This document shows positions 27,379-41,756 of a stretch of DNA of 64,000 nucleotides, piece after piece (positions within the stretch are counted from its first letter, which is position 1; each line of letters begins with the position of its first letter). The position numbers and the translations under genes were made by a program. The notes under the pieces were generated by a model, which saw nothing but the letters and a program-made list of their open reading frames with translations, was not told where the DNA came from and ran no database searches. Origin of the DNA: Pseudomonadota bacterium (GTDB taxonomy: Bacteria; Desulfobacterota; Binatia; UBA9968); assembly GCA_021324155.1 (NCBI GenBank), contig JAJPJQ010000021.1, positions 100,991 through 164,990 of the forward strand. The letters run 5' to 3'.

Positions 27379-27435
27379 AAAGGATGAAGGCGGGAGCCGG
27401 AAAGACCGTCCGTAGTCTCCCATTCTTCATCCTTT
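27379..27435 (-). terminator. Long hairpin between pgsA and tRNA-Val
   Basis: Inverted repeat AAAGGATGAAG (27379-27389) with CTTCATCCTTT (27425-27435), plus an inner GGGAG/CTCCC pair at 27392-27396 and 27417-27421. Read on the minus strand it ends with GATATTTT, so it can terminate the dnaE-hflX-pgsA transcript just upstream of the tRNA. Confidence 0.6.
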
Positions 27436-27496
27436 ATTTACTTTGCGAAGTTTCCGCGCAAGCGTCTGATTTAATTATCAATTTGTCCAGAGGATG

Positions 27497-28051
27497 TCAA
27501 CCAACGGTGACCCGGTTCTGGAGCCACAAGAGGCCGCGATAGAGGTAATGCACGCCGGAGATGACCGTCGCCGCGGCGGTGAGATAGAAAAGCACTTCGT
27601 CGGCCCACGGGGTGAGAATCTCGGCGTTCGCGAGCATCACCAGCACGACCGCGATCGTCAAAAGCTGCAGCGCGGTGCTGAGCTTCCCCATAAGCGACGG
27701 CTGGACTTCCATACGCTCGTTTGTGAGGAACGAGACGAAGACGAAGCCGGCGAGAATGACGATGTCGCGGCTCACGACGAGAACCGCGAGCCAGAGCGGC
27801 AGCGCGCCCATCATCCCGAGCATGATGAACGAGCTCGTCAAAAGGAGCTTGTCGGCGATCGGATCGAGATGCGCGCCGAGCGACGTCTTCTGGTTCATGC
27901 GCCGCGCGATGAAGCCGTCGAGCGCGTCGGTGACGCCTCCGAGGATGAATACGAGCAGCGCATCGAGATAAAGATGCGACGCGAGCAGCACGAGATAAAA
28001 CGGGATCGCGATGATGCGGACGAGCGTTAGAAAGTTGGGCAGGTTCAGCAT
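27497..28051 (-). CDS. pgsA: CDP-diacylglycerol-glycerol-3-phosphate 3-phosphatidyltransferase
   Basis: A 184-residue membrane protein with the CDP-alcohol phosphotransferase signature in order D-x2-D-G-x2-A-R-x8-G-x3-D-x3-D, seen as TDALDGFIARRMNQKTSLGAHLDPIADK, and about five hydrophobic spans. It commits CDP-diacylglycerol to phosphatidylglycerol, the lipid that Lgt (16411-17181) uses. The leader upstream of ATG is pyrimidine-rich without a clear ribosome site. It follows hflX after 51 bases. Confidence 0.88.
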   Translation of the reverse strand: MLNLPNFLTLVRIIAIPFYLVLLASHLYLDALLVFILGGVTDALDGFIARRMNQKTSLGAHLDPIADKLLLTSSFIMLGMMGALPLWLAVLVVSRDIVILAGFVFVSFLTNERMEVQPSLMGKLSTALQLLTIAVVLVMLANAEILTPWADEVLFYLTAAATVISGVHYLYRGLLWLQNRVTVG

Positions 28052-28069
28052 GACCCAGACAGACAGAGA

Positions 28070-28170
28070 CAGAGATAGCGACAGCGAATAAAATTTCGGA
28101 ACCTAGCGAGGCGCATTTCCCTTCCGGTTGTTGTTGTTTCCGTTTTTTTCTGTCTCCGTCTCTATCTCTG
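28070..28170 (-). repeat. Imperfect long-range inverted repeat spanning the hflX-pgsA junction
   Basis: On the minus strand CAGAGATAGAGAC in the last codons of hflX (28170-28158) is complementary at 12 of 13 positions to the pgsA leader at 28082-28070. The pairing would enclose the hflX stop codon and most of the short spacer. Confidence 0.45.
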
Positions 28171-29445
28171 CTTGCTCCAGCCATTTTTTCATCTGGCCGG
28201 CGAGCTTCGGGCGCGATAGCGCCGTGACGCGGATGCTGTCGGCGTCGTATTTCTCTTCGAGTATACGCGCCTCGCGCTTTAGCAGCGAGAGCAGCGCTCC
28301 TTGCGAAGGGGCGAAGACGAACTCGCGCCGCACCTTCCCGGCGTCGAGCGTTTTCGCGATCGTATCGACCAAGGCGTCGAGCCCCTCGCCGGTCAACGCC
28401 GAGACGCGGCATACCGCGCGCGCGCCGTTGCCGCCGGCGTGGGCGTAAGAGCGATCGGGCAGCGCATCGATTTTGTTCTGCACCACGATGTACGGCGTGT
28501 CTCCCGCGCCGATGTCGCGCAGCACGGCGTCGACCACGGCGCTCTGCTCCTCGTGCAGCGGATGGGTCACGTCGATGACGCGCAGCAGCAGATCCGCCGT
28601 GCGGACTTCTTCGAGCGTGCTCTTGAACGCCTCGATGAGCGAATGGGGAATCTTGTTGATGAAGCCGACCGTGTCCGCCAGCATGACGTTTTCGCCGCCG
28701 GGAAGCCGCAGCCCGCGGATCGTCGGATCGAGCGTCGCGAAGAGCTTGTCCTCGGCAGCGACTCCGGCGTGTGTCAGCGCGTTCATGAGCGTCGACTTAC
28801 CCGAATTGGTATAGCCGACGAGCGCGACGGTGGCGTACGGCACTTCGAGGCGCTCGCGGCGCTGGATCGTGCGGGTCTTCTCGACGGTAGCGAGGCGCTC
28901 CTTCAGCTTGCCGATACGCTCGCGGATGCGCCGGCGGTCGACTTCCAGCTGCGTCTCGCCTGGGCCGCGCGTGCCGATGCCGCCGCCCAGGCGCGAGAGA
29001 TGGGTCCACTGCCGCGTCAGGCGCGGGCGCATGTATTCGAGCTGCGCGAGCTCGACCTGAAGCTTGCCCTCGTTGCTGCGCGCCCGTTGGGCGAAGATGT
29101 CGAGGATCAACTGGCTTCGGTCGATGACGCGGAGCTGGAATGCGTTCTCGAGGTTGCGCTGCTGCGCGGGAGTCAAGTCTTCGTCGAAGACGACGAGGTC
29201 GGGTTTCGTTTCTTTGACGGCGACGCGAATCTCCTCGACCTTGCCGCTGCCGATGAGCGTCGCGGGCGAGATTTTTCTCAGCGGCTGAGTAAATCTACCG
29301 ACGACGTCCGCGCCGGCGCTCTCGGCGAGCTTCTGCAGCTCGTCGAGATTGTCGTCAAGCGCCGTATGCGGCGCGCGCGTCGGCAGCTCCGCGCCGACGA
29401 GAAGCACGCGTTCGCGAAAACCCTTAAGCTGGGGATAAATGCGTT

Positions 29446-29449
<4 letters not shown>
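28103..29449 (-). CDS. hflX: GTPase HflX
   Basis: The 448-residue GTPase has the Gly-rich HflX N-domain ([20 protein letters not shown] segment, here [11 protein letters not shown]) and the P-loop GYTNSGKST, switch DTVGFI, and NKIDALP. HflX rescues stalled ribosomes under heat stress in E. coli. The start is TTG at 29449 and overlaps the dnaE stop by four bases. The extreme C-terminus is low complexity ([19 protein letters not shown]) and its DNA pairs with the pgsA leader. Confidence 0.92.
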
Positions 29450-32970
<3,521 letters not shown>

Positions 32971-33054
32971 GGGGATCAAAAAATCTCTTAGCATAAAGGC
33001 GCCGCTGCTACAATTTATTTCTGCCGCCGCCTGCGTTGAATTTCCGCAAAGTGT

Positions 33055-33275
33055 TTAGGCGATTTCAATGAACTTTTTCCGCGTCTTTTCCCCGCGAATG
33101 ATGCGCAGCGACGACTACGGTACGGCAAGGCGTTTGGCGAGCAGCGACGACCGCCTCGTTGGCTCGTTCTTCGCGCGAGCGCGCGCAGCCAGACGACGTA
33201 CTCGGCCTCCGAGAGCTTGTCGACCTTTTCCTGCCTGGCGCCGGGTTTGACTGAAACCGAAAGCTTGACCGCCAT
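33055..33275 (-). pseudogene. Degraded DUF167 (YggU) gene
   Basis: Read as one frame it gives an 86-residue oddity, but three frames together recover the DUF167 sequence. The first frame gives MAVKLSVSVKPGARQEKVDKLSEAEYVVWLRAL, the second ERANEAVVAA, the third LLAKRLAVP, a TAG codon where the family has Lys, then SSLRIIRGEKTRKKFIEIA and a stop. That makes two frameshifts and one nonsense change. It lies six bases after truB, the usual DUF167 neighbourhood being near truB-like genes is not certain. Sequencing error cannot be excluded, but three lesions make decay likely. Confidence 0.7.
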
Positions 33276-33280
33276 CGCCG

Positions 33281-34186
33281 CTAGGCTGCGAAGGTGCGAA
33301 AGAGTCGCCAGCGCCTGACGATCTCCTCCCAGCGGGCGAGCGCGGCAAGATCGCCCTGCGGCGTAAGCAGGCGCACCATTTTTTCCCCAGACACGGGATC
33401 GCCGACGATATCCAGGACCTCCTGCCGGCCCAACCGAAGCGAGGCCAGCGTGCGGCTATCGAGCGGCACGGCACGCAGGTGAGCGAGCGCGCGATTGAGC
33501 GACAGCAGCGGGACCTCGCCTTTGGATTGGGCCGGCTCGATATCGTCGAGGCGGATCGCCGCATCGACATTGAGGAGACCGCATGACAGCCGCCTGAGCG
33601 CCTTCAGATGCGCGCCCGGGCCGAGAAATGTCCCCATATCGGCCGCGAGCGTCCGAATGTACGTTCCTTTCGAGCAGGTGAGCTCGAAGCCGATCTCGTT
33701 GGAGCCTTCGCGCCAGAGGCGCAGGGTTTCGATTTTAATCTCGCGCGGCGCGCGGTCGACAGTCTCGCCCTTGCGAGCGAGATCGTACAGGCGGACGCCG
33801 CCCTTTTTCAGCGCCGAGAACATCGGCGGCGTCTGCATGAGCGTTCCTGTGAACGCGGCTCGAAGCCGCTCCAGATCGGCTTCGTCGAGCGGCGGAACTG
33901 GCCGTGACTCGATAACTTTCCCCGTGGAATCCTGGGTATCGGTCTCGACGCCGAGGGCGATAATGCCGCGGTAGCTCTTCTGCGCCGCGAGAAAAATCTC
34001 CGCGACTTTGGTCCCTTCGTTGACGCCGAGCGGCAGCAGGCCGGAGGCGAAAGGATCGAGCGTTCCCAAATGACCGACCTTGCGTGCGCCGAGGATGCGC
34101 TTGACGCGCGCGACGACATGAGCGGAGGTCGGCCCTTCGGGCTTATCGACGAGAAGCAGCCCGCTTAATGATGATGTCGATGCCAT
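33281..34186 (-). CDS. truB: tRNA pseudouridine-55 synthase TruB
   Basis: The 301-residue enzyme has KPEGPTSAHVVARVKR and the catalytic Asp motif GHLGTLDPFASGLLPLG, and the later FTGTLMQTPPMFSALKKGG and KGTYIRTLAADMG of the TruB fold. It converts U55 in the tRNA T loop. In related genomes it follows rbfA directly; here the plus-strand com cassette is interposed. A degraded DUF167 gene follows it. Confidence 0.93.
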   Translation of the reverse strand: MASTSSLSGLLLVDKPEGPTSAHVVARVKRILGARKVGHLGTLDPFASGLLPLGVNEGTKVAEIFLAAQKSYRGIIALGVETDTQDSTGKVIESRPVPPLDEADLERLRAAFTGTLMQTPPMFSALKKGGVRLYDLARKGETVDRAPREIKIETLRLWREGSNEIGFELTCSKGTYIRTLAADMGTFLGPGAHLKALRRLSCGLLNVDAAIRLDDIEPAQSKGEVPLLSLNRALAHLRAVPLDSRTLASLRLGRQEVLDIVGDPVSGEKMVRLLTPQGDLAALARWEEIVRRWRLFRTFAA

Positions 34187-34396
34187 GGATAACGTTAAAA
34201 ATTGAAGCGCTTCGTGGAATGCTGTCTCGAACCTAGTTCTTAACTACCCACGGCGGCAAGTCAAACGCCGGGGCATCGAAGCTTTACCCCGCTCCGGCAT
34301 TTTTCTCCACCATCCTCGGGTATCCCCGATTTTCACCTCCATGCGGCCGGCTTACACTCAAGCTTACGGATACCTTCACTCACGAAAGGAAAGGCC

Positions 34397-35254
34397 ATGG
34401 CAATACCCGCAGGAGCTTCGGGCACCGAAGCTTACCTGCGTCTGATCGGAGTTCCCGAAATCGCCCCCGCCACCAGCCCATTCGACCCCGGATACGATCC
34501 CGCGACACTTGAAAGCCATCTCGATCAGAGCGCGCATCTAATATCGATTCTCAAGCTCTCCATGGCCACCTGGATCGTCGCCGACGAGGCCAGCAGCCGG
34601 CGCAAAGTTGCCGCCGCGAAAAAGCACGGCGTGCCGATCGTGACCGGCGGCGGCCCGTTCGAGATAGCGGTCGATCGAGGGCATCTTCCGGCCTATCTCG
34701 ATGTTTGCGCCGATATCGGCGTCGACAGAATCGAATGCGGCGAAGGATTTGCGGCATCGGCCTTGGACGCGAAGGAGATCGTTCGTCTCGCCTCCGCCCG
34801 CGGCCTCGAGGTGCAATTCGAGCTCGGTGAAAAAAATGCCGGCCCCTTTACCGGCGGCGCGCTTCGGTCCTGGATTGACGCTGGTCAACGCTGGCTCGCC
34901 GCCGGCGCCGTACAGCTCGTCATCGAGGCGCGGGAAAGCGCGCGCGGCATCGGTCTTTTCGACGAGCAAGGCCGTCTCAACGCGCGCTTCGCCGATGAGC
35001 TCGCCAAAACCTTCGGCTTAAAGACGGTGGTATTCGAAGCGCCGATCAAGCCGAGCCAGTTTGCGCTGCTCGACCATTTCGGACGCGAGGTCCACCTATC
35101 CAATGTGCGGCTCGAGGAGTTGTTGCGCGTCGAGATTTATCGCCGCGGACTTCATGCCGACGCGTACAATAACCCGAAGTTAAAGCCGTCCGGCGCTATG
35201 GCAAGGACAACTATCGCCGGCGTGAGGAAGCATGCGGCCCAGCGTTGCCATTAG
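34397..35254 (+). CDS. comA: Phosphosulfolactate synthase (ComA family)
   Basis: The 285-residue protein has a ComA TIM-barrel layout: ILKLSMATWIVADE, IVTGGGPFEIAVDRG, VDRIECGEGFAA, LEVQFELGEKNAG, AGAVQLVIEARESARGIGLFD, VVFEAPIKPSQFALLDHFG and HLSNVRLEELLRVEIYRRGLHAD. The known reaction is sulfite addition to PEP giving (R)-2-phospho-3-sulfolactate. The plant HSA32 proteins are relatives with no proven reaction, so assignment rests on the neighbour comB. The ATG has AAAGGAAAGG upstream. It begins a three-gene plus-strand cassette. No base-composition change is obvious. Confidence 0.88.
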   Translation: MAIPAGASGTEAYLRLIGVPEIAPATSPFDPGYDPATLESHLDQSAHLISILKLSMATWIVADEASSRRKVAAAKKHGVPIVTGGGPFEIAVDRGHLPAYLDVCADIGVDRIECGEGFAASALDAKEIVRLASARGLEVQFELGEKNAGPFTGGALRSWIDAGQRWLAAGAVQLVIEARESARGIGLFDEQGRLNARFADELAKTFGLKTVVFEAPIKPSQFALLDHFGREVHLSNVRLEELLRVEIYRRGLHADAYNNPKLKPSGAMARTTIAGVRKHAAQRCH

Positions 35255-35936
35255 AAGCTCTCTGGGCGGCGCCGCGGCGTCGGCATCGGAAGCGGTCGTC
35301 GCCGTGGATATCATCCGCGCGACGACTACGGCCGTCACGGCCGTGGCGATGGGCCGCCGCTGCTATCCCGTGGCCGATGTGGACGGGGCATTTCGGCTGG
35401 CGGCCTCCACGCCCGACGCCCTTCTCGCCGGCGAAATCGGCGGCGCCGTGCCCGAAGGGTTCACGTTATCCAATAGTCCCGCGCAGCTCGCCGCGCTTAA
35501 CGACCGCCGGCCTTTGGTGCTTTTATCCTCGTCCGGCACGCGCCTGATCGACGGCATTCGCAGCTCGCCTTTCGCTTACATCGCGAGCTTCCGTAATTAC
35601 CGAGCGACGATCCGCCATTTGGCGCGACTGCGTCTGCCCGTGATTCTCGTCGGCGCACCGACCCGGGGCGATTTCCGCGCCGAGGACCGCATGTGCTGCG
35701 CGTGGATCGCCGGCGGCCTGATCGAAAACGGCTATACGGCCGCCGATCAAAAGACCGATACGCTCGTGCGGCAGTGGCGCGCGGCGTCGCGGCTCGATTT
35801 TATGTGCAGCCCGAGCGTCAGCTTTCTTCGCCGCAGTCGCCAGCTGTATGACCTCGAGTTTATCCTCCAACACTTCGACGACGTCGACTTCGCCTTCCGA
35901 ATTTCCGGCGCTGAAATTGTGGCGCTCCCGCCGTAA
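35232..35936 (+). CDS. comB: 2-Phosphosulfolactate phosphatase (ComB family)
   Basis: The 234-residue protein has the ComB blocks VVAVDIIRATTTAVTAVAMG, LLAGEIGGAVPEGFTLSNSPAQL, VLLSSSGTRLIDG, YIASFRNYRATIRHLA and VGAPTRGDFRAEDRMCCAWI. It removes phosphate from phosphosulfolactate to give (R)-3-sulfolactate, with Mg2+. It overlaps comA by 23 bases, so they are coupled. Finding comA and comB adjacent makes the sulfolactate product convincing. In the archaeal coenzyme M pathway this is followed by ComC, ComD and ComE, none seen here. Confidence 0.9.
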   Translation: MRPSVAIRSSLGGAAASASEAVVAVDIIRATTTAVTAVAMGRRCYPVADVDGAFRLAASTPDALLAGEIGGAVPEGFTLSNSPAQLAALNDRRPLVLLSSSGTRLIDGIRSSPFAYIASFRNYRATIRHLARLRLPVILVGAPTRGDFRAEDRMCCAWIAGGLIENGYTAADQKTDTLVRQWRAASRLDFMCSPSVSFLRRSRQLYDLEFILQHFDDVDFAFRISGAEIVALPP

Positions 35937-35956
35937 AGCTCGCTGATCGATCCGAC

Positions 35957-38047
35957 GTGGAAACCTCCGTTCCAGTCCTCGTCCTCCGCATGGAGCATCA
36001 CGGCGCGCTCGGCGTCATGCGCAGCCTCGGCCGATTGGGCGTGCGCGTCTACGGCGTCGACGCCGATCGGCGCGCGATCGCGCCCCGATCGCGCTACTGC
36101 CGCGGCGCTTTCGTGTGGGACATTGAGGCGCAGCCCGCGCGCGCCTCCGGCGATTTTCTTCAAGCGGCAGCCCGCCGCATCGGCGGACGTCCGCTGCTGC
36201 TCGCCACGAACGATGAGACCGCGCTGTTCGTGGCGGAGAATCGGTGCCGGCTGCGCACGTCCTTCGTTTTTCCCGACAATCCGCTTACGCTGGTCCGATC
36301 GTTCTACAACAAACGCGACATGTATTTTCTGGCCCGGCGATACGGGATTCCGACGGCGGACACGTCTTTCCCCGCGTGCCGCAGCGACGTGGTCGAGTTC
36401 ATCAGGACCGCGCAATTTCCCGTCATGCTGAAGGCCTCCGACAACATCGCGGTGTCGCGCCGCGCGGGCAAAAAAATGATCATTGCCCGCTCGCCCGAAG
36501 ATCTCCTCGCGCACTACGATGCCATGGAAGATCCGTCGAATCCCACGATGATGCTGCAGGAGTATATCCCAGGCGGCGACGATTCCGTCTGGATGTTCAA
36601 CGGCTATTTCGACGAGCGGTCGCGATGTCTGTTCGGCATCACGGGGAAAAAAATTCATCAGACGCCGGTGTACACGGGAATGACCGCGCTAGGGGTCTGT
36701 GTGCCGAACCCGGCGGTTCACGATCAGACGCAACGACTCGTCGAAGCGACCGGCTACAAAGGAATACTCGACATCGGCTACCGTTACGATTTCCGCGACG
36801 GCTCGTATAAGCTGCTCGACTCGAATCCCAGGCTGGGAGCGACGTTCCGGTTATTCGTCGGCTCGGGAGAGCTGGACGTCGTGCGCGCGGCTTACCTGGA
36901 TCTCACCGGACAGCGGGTCCCCGACAGCCGCATTATTGCCGGCCGGAAGTGGCTGCTGGAGGACGCGGACATCGTATCGAGCTGGAATTATTTTCGCGAC
37001 GGAACCGTCACGCCGCGCGACTGGATGCGCTCCTATTCAGGAATCCGAGAAACCGCATGGTTCGCCGCCGACGATCTGCGTCCTTTCCTATATGTCTTCG
37101 GTCGCTCCTGGACGACGCTGGGACGGCGCGTGTCACGGCTTGTTCGATCAGAGCGGGCAAACGCGCCGGCAATACAGAACGGATGCCGCTGCGCAGACCG
37201 CCAACGGCAGGCGGCGGTGAATACCTACTTTCAATCGTCGGCGCGCTATTGGAAAGAGATTTATCATGGCCACACGCTGCAGCCGCTGATTTACCAGCAA
37301 CGGCGCGATACTGCACTTCTGTGGATCGAGCGGCTTCGCCTTCCGCGCAGAGCGCGGATTCTGGAAGTCGGCTGCGGCGCGGGACTCTTGGCGGTCGAGC
37401 TCGCGTCCGCAGGCCACTTCGTCGACGCGTTCGATCCCGCGCCGGCGATGGTCGACATGACGCGACGGCAAGCGAACGATCGCGGGGTCGCGGCGCGAGT
37501 ACGCGTGTCCGCCGGCGACGTCCATGCTCTGAATTTCCGGGACGGTTGTTTCGATCTCGTCGTGGCGCTCGGAGTCGTGCCCTGGCTCCACTCGGAAGCC
37601 AAGGCACTCGCGGAAATGCAGCGTGTCTTGAAGCCGGAAGGTTATCTTCTTATCACGGCCGACAACGCATTGCGGCTCGACGCGATTCTCGATCCGATCT
37701 CGACGCCGGCGTTGCGTCCGCTGCGGCGCATGTATAAAGCCCTGATCGGCGCGGCACGGAGCGCAAAACGGGACGATCACCTTCCCAAGCGTCATCGTCC
37801 ATTCGAGATAGAGAATCTGCTCGCCGGCGAGCGCCTGGTGAAAATCCGATCGCAGACGCTGGGCTTCGGCCCGTTTACTTTCTGCGGCTATGAGATTTTT
37901 GGAGAGACGATGTCGATTCGCATCGACAGGAGACTGCGGGCGCTCGGCGAGCGAAGCTTTCCCGGCTTAAAGAAAACTGGAGCGCAATACCTGATATTGG
38001 CGCGAAAGCGCGGCGTCATTCGAACATCGGGCGAACGCGTTCATTGA
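35957..38047 (+). CDS. ATP-grasp carboxylate-amine ligase fused to a SAM-dependent methyltransferase
   Basis: Residues about 1-400 form an ATP-grasp ligase like COG3919: VLVLRMEHHGALGVMRSLG, FYNKRDMYFLARRYGIPTADT, FPVMLKASDNIAV, MLQEYIPGGDDSVW and the metal-binding KLLDSNPRLGATFRLF. Residues about 420-690 form a class I methyltransferase: YFQSSARYWKEIYHG, ILEVGCGAGLLAVELA and LVVALGVVPWLH. It presumably joins a carboxylate to an amine through acyl phosphate and then methylates the product. GTG at 35957 is the start, 21 bases after comB, with no clear ribosome site; ATG at 35990 is an option. The end overlaps rbfA by seven bases, convergent. Substrate unknown; sulfolactate is the obvious candidate. 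Confidence 0.82.
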   Translation: METSVPVLVLRMEHHGALGVMRSLGRLGVRVYGVDADRRAIAPRSRYCRGAFVWDIEAQPARASGDFLQAAARRIGGRPLLLATNDETALFVAENRCRLRTSFVFPDNPLTLVRSFYNKRDMYFLARRYGIPTADTSFPACRSDVVEFIRTAQFPVMLKASDNIAVSRRAGKKMIIARSPEDLLAHYDAMEDPSNPTMMLQEYIPGGDDSVWMFNGYFDERSRCLFGITGKKIHQTPVYTGMTALGVCVPNPAVHDQTQRLVEATGYKGILDIGYRYDFRDGSYKLLDSNPRLGATFRLFVGSGELDVVRAAYLDLTGQRVPDSRIIAGRKWLLEDADIVSSWNYFRDGTVTPRDWMRSYSGIRETAWFAADDLRPFLYVFGRSWTTLGRRVSRLVRSERANAPAIQNGCRCADRQRQAAVNTYFQSSARYWKEIYHGHTLQPLIYQQRRDTALLWIERLRLPRRARILEVGCGAGLLAVELASAGHFVDAFDPAPAMVDMTRRQANDRGVAARVRVSAGDVHALNFRDGCFDLVVALGVVPWLHSEAKALAEMQRVLKPEGYLLITADNALRLDAILDPISTPALRPLRRMYKALIGAARSAKRDDHLPKRHRPFEIENLLAGERLVKIRSQTLGFGPFTFCGYEIFGETMSIRIDRRLRALGERSFPGLKKTGAQYLILARKRGVIRTSGERVH

Positions 38048-38388
38048 TTGTCCTTGGTTTGCTTCAGCAGATTGTCGATACGCCGGGCTCGCTCCTCGCT
38101 GTCGTCGTAGACGAATTCGAGCGTCGGCACGACCCGGAGCTTGAGCGCTTTGCCCGCCCGGCCGCGGATGAAGCCCGCGGCGCTCTTCAAGCCCGCAACC
38201 GCGTCGGCCTTGCCGGCGCTGCCGGTGAGGACGTTGAAATAAATTTTCGCGTGCCTGAGGTCCTGGCTTACGTCCGCCCCGGTGAGCGTCACCGCGCCGA
38301 TGCGCGGATCGCTCACTTCCTTGACAAGTAATTGTGAAATGACTTCGAGCAGCAGGTCGCCGACCCGGTCGGAGCGCTTATAATCCAT
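38041..38388 (-). CDS. rbfA: Ribosome-binding factor A
   Basis: The 115-residue protein has the KH-type RbfA fold: MDYKRSDRVGDLLLEVISQLL, VSDPRIGAVTLTGADVSQDLRHAKIYF and LEFVYDDSEERARRID. It helps mature the 16S 5' end. The ATG at 38388 was chosen because it begins the family. It lies 11 bases after ylxP, and the com cassette overlaps its 3' end. Confidence 0.93.
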   Translation of the reverse strand: MDYKRSDRVGDLLLEVISQLLVKEVSDPRIGAVTLTGADVSQDLRHAKIYFNVLTGSAGKADAVAGLKSAAGFIRGRAGKALKLRVVPTLEFVYDDSEERARRIDNLLKQTKDNQ

Positions 38389-38398
38389 ACGCGAACTA

Positions 38399-38686
38399 TC
38401 AGCAGTAGAATATTTCGGTGGCGGTGTCACCCACCTGCGCCAGGCCGAGCCCGTCGACGAAGTCGACGATTTTATTGAGCGTCGCCTCGACGATGGGCCG
38501 GCTGCTGCCGACGGCCGCGAAGCCGAGCAGCGCGGTCTGCCATAAATCCTGATCGCCGCACTCCGCGACCGACACGTTGAATTGGTGCGCGACACGTGCC
38601 TGCACGCGTTTGAGAACGCCGCGTTTACCTTTGAGGGAGTGGTTCTCGGCGAGAATCAGGCTGAGCTTCAGCACCCCGACGATCAT
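38399..38686 (-). CDS. ylxP: DUF503 / YlxP protein
   Basis: A 95-residue protein: MIVGVLKLSLILAENHSLKGKRGVLKRVQARV, the YlxP opening, with 'NHSLKGKR' as family signature. Function is unknown but it sits between infB and rbfA in many bacteria, suggesting a ribosome role. It starts 32 bases after infB. Confidence 0.9.
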   Translation of the reverse strand: MIVGVLKLSLILAENHSLKGKRGVLKRVQARVAHQFNVSVAECGDQDLWQTALLGFAAVGSSRPIVEATLNKIVDFVDGLGLAQVGDTATEIFYC

Positions 38687-38718
38687 CGGGGAATTCTCGG
38701 AAGACGGATTGTGCCTGC

Positions 38719-41463
<2,745 letters not shown>

Positions 41464-41471
41464 TCGCCTTC

Positions 41472-41756
41472 CTAGCTGCGCTCACGCAGCTTTGAAACCA
41501 GCCGCGCCCTTGCGGCGCGATCGACTTCTCCGTGAAACGTGCGATAAACGCTCTTTTTCTGCAACAAAAGATTCCAACAAGTCTCGGCGGCGTGAAGATA
41601 GCCGCCTCTTCCCTTCGCGAATCGATTAATCTCTAGCTCTCCGTCTGTTATCACCATGCGCATCAGCGCATTTTGATCATCGGTGCGCCCACAGCCCAGG
41701 CAAGTTCGCTGCGGCGCGCTATTTTTCGTCCCCTGCCGCCGGCGCTTCGTCGCCAC
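41472..41756 (-). CDS. ylxR: YlxR (DUF448) RNA-binding protein
   Basis: The core has [38 protein letters not shown] and [11 protein letters not shown], the DUF448 signature with two Cys. I use GTG at 41756 with AAGGAGG eight bases upstream. An ATG at 41789 lacks a ribosome site and would overlap nusA by 71 bases instead of 38. YlxR is a nucleic-acid-binding nucleoid or RNase P associated protein in some bacteria. It is inside the nusA-infB operon. Confidence 0.85.
   Translation of the reverse strand: MATKRRRQGTKNSAPQRTCLGCGRTDDQNALMRMVITDGELEINRFAKGRGGYLHAAETCWNLLLQKKSVYRTFHGEVDRAARARLVSKLRERS

Noticed and set aside
34397..35936. Coenzyme M biosynthesis
   Set aside because: ComC, ComD and ComE are absent, so only sulfolactate formation is supported.
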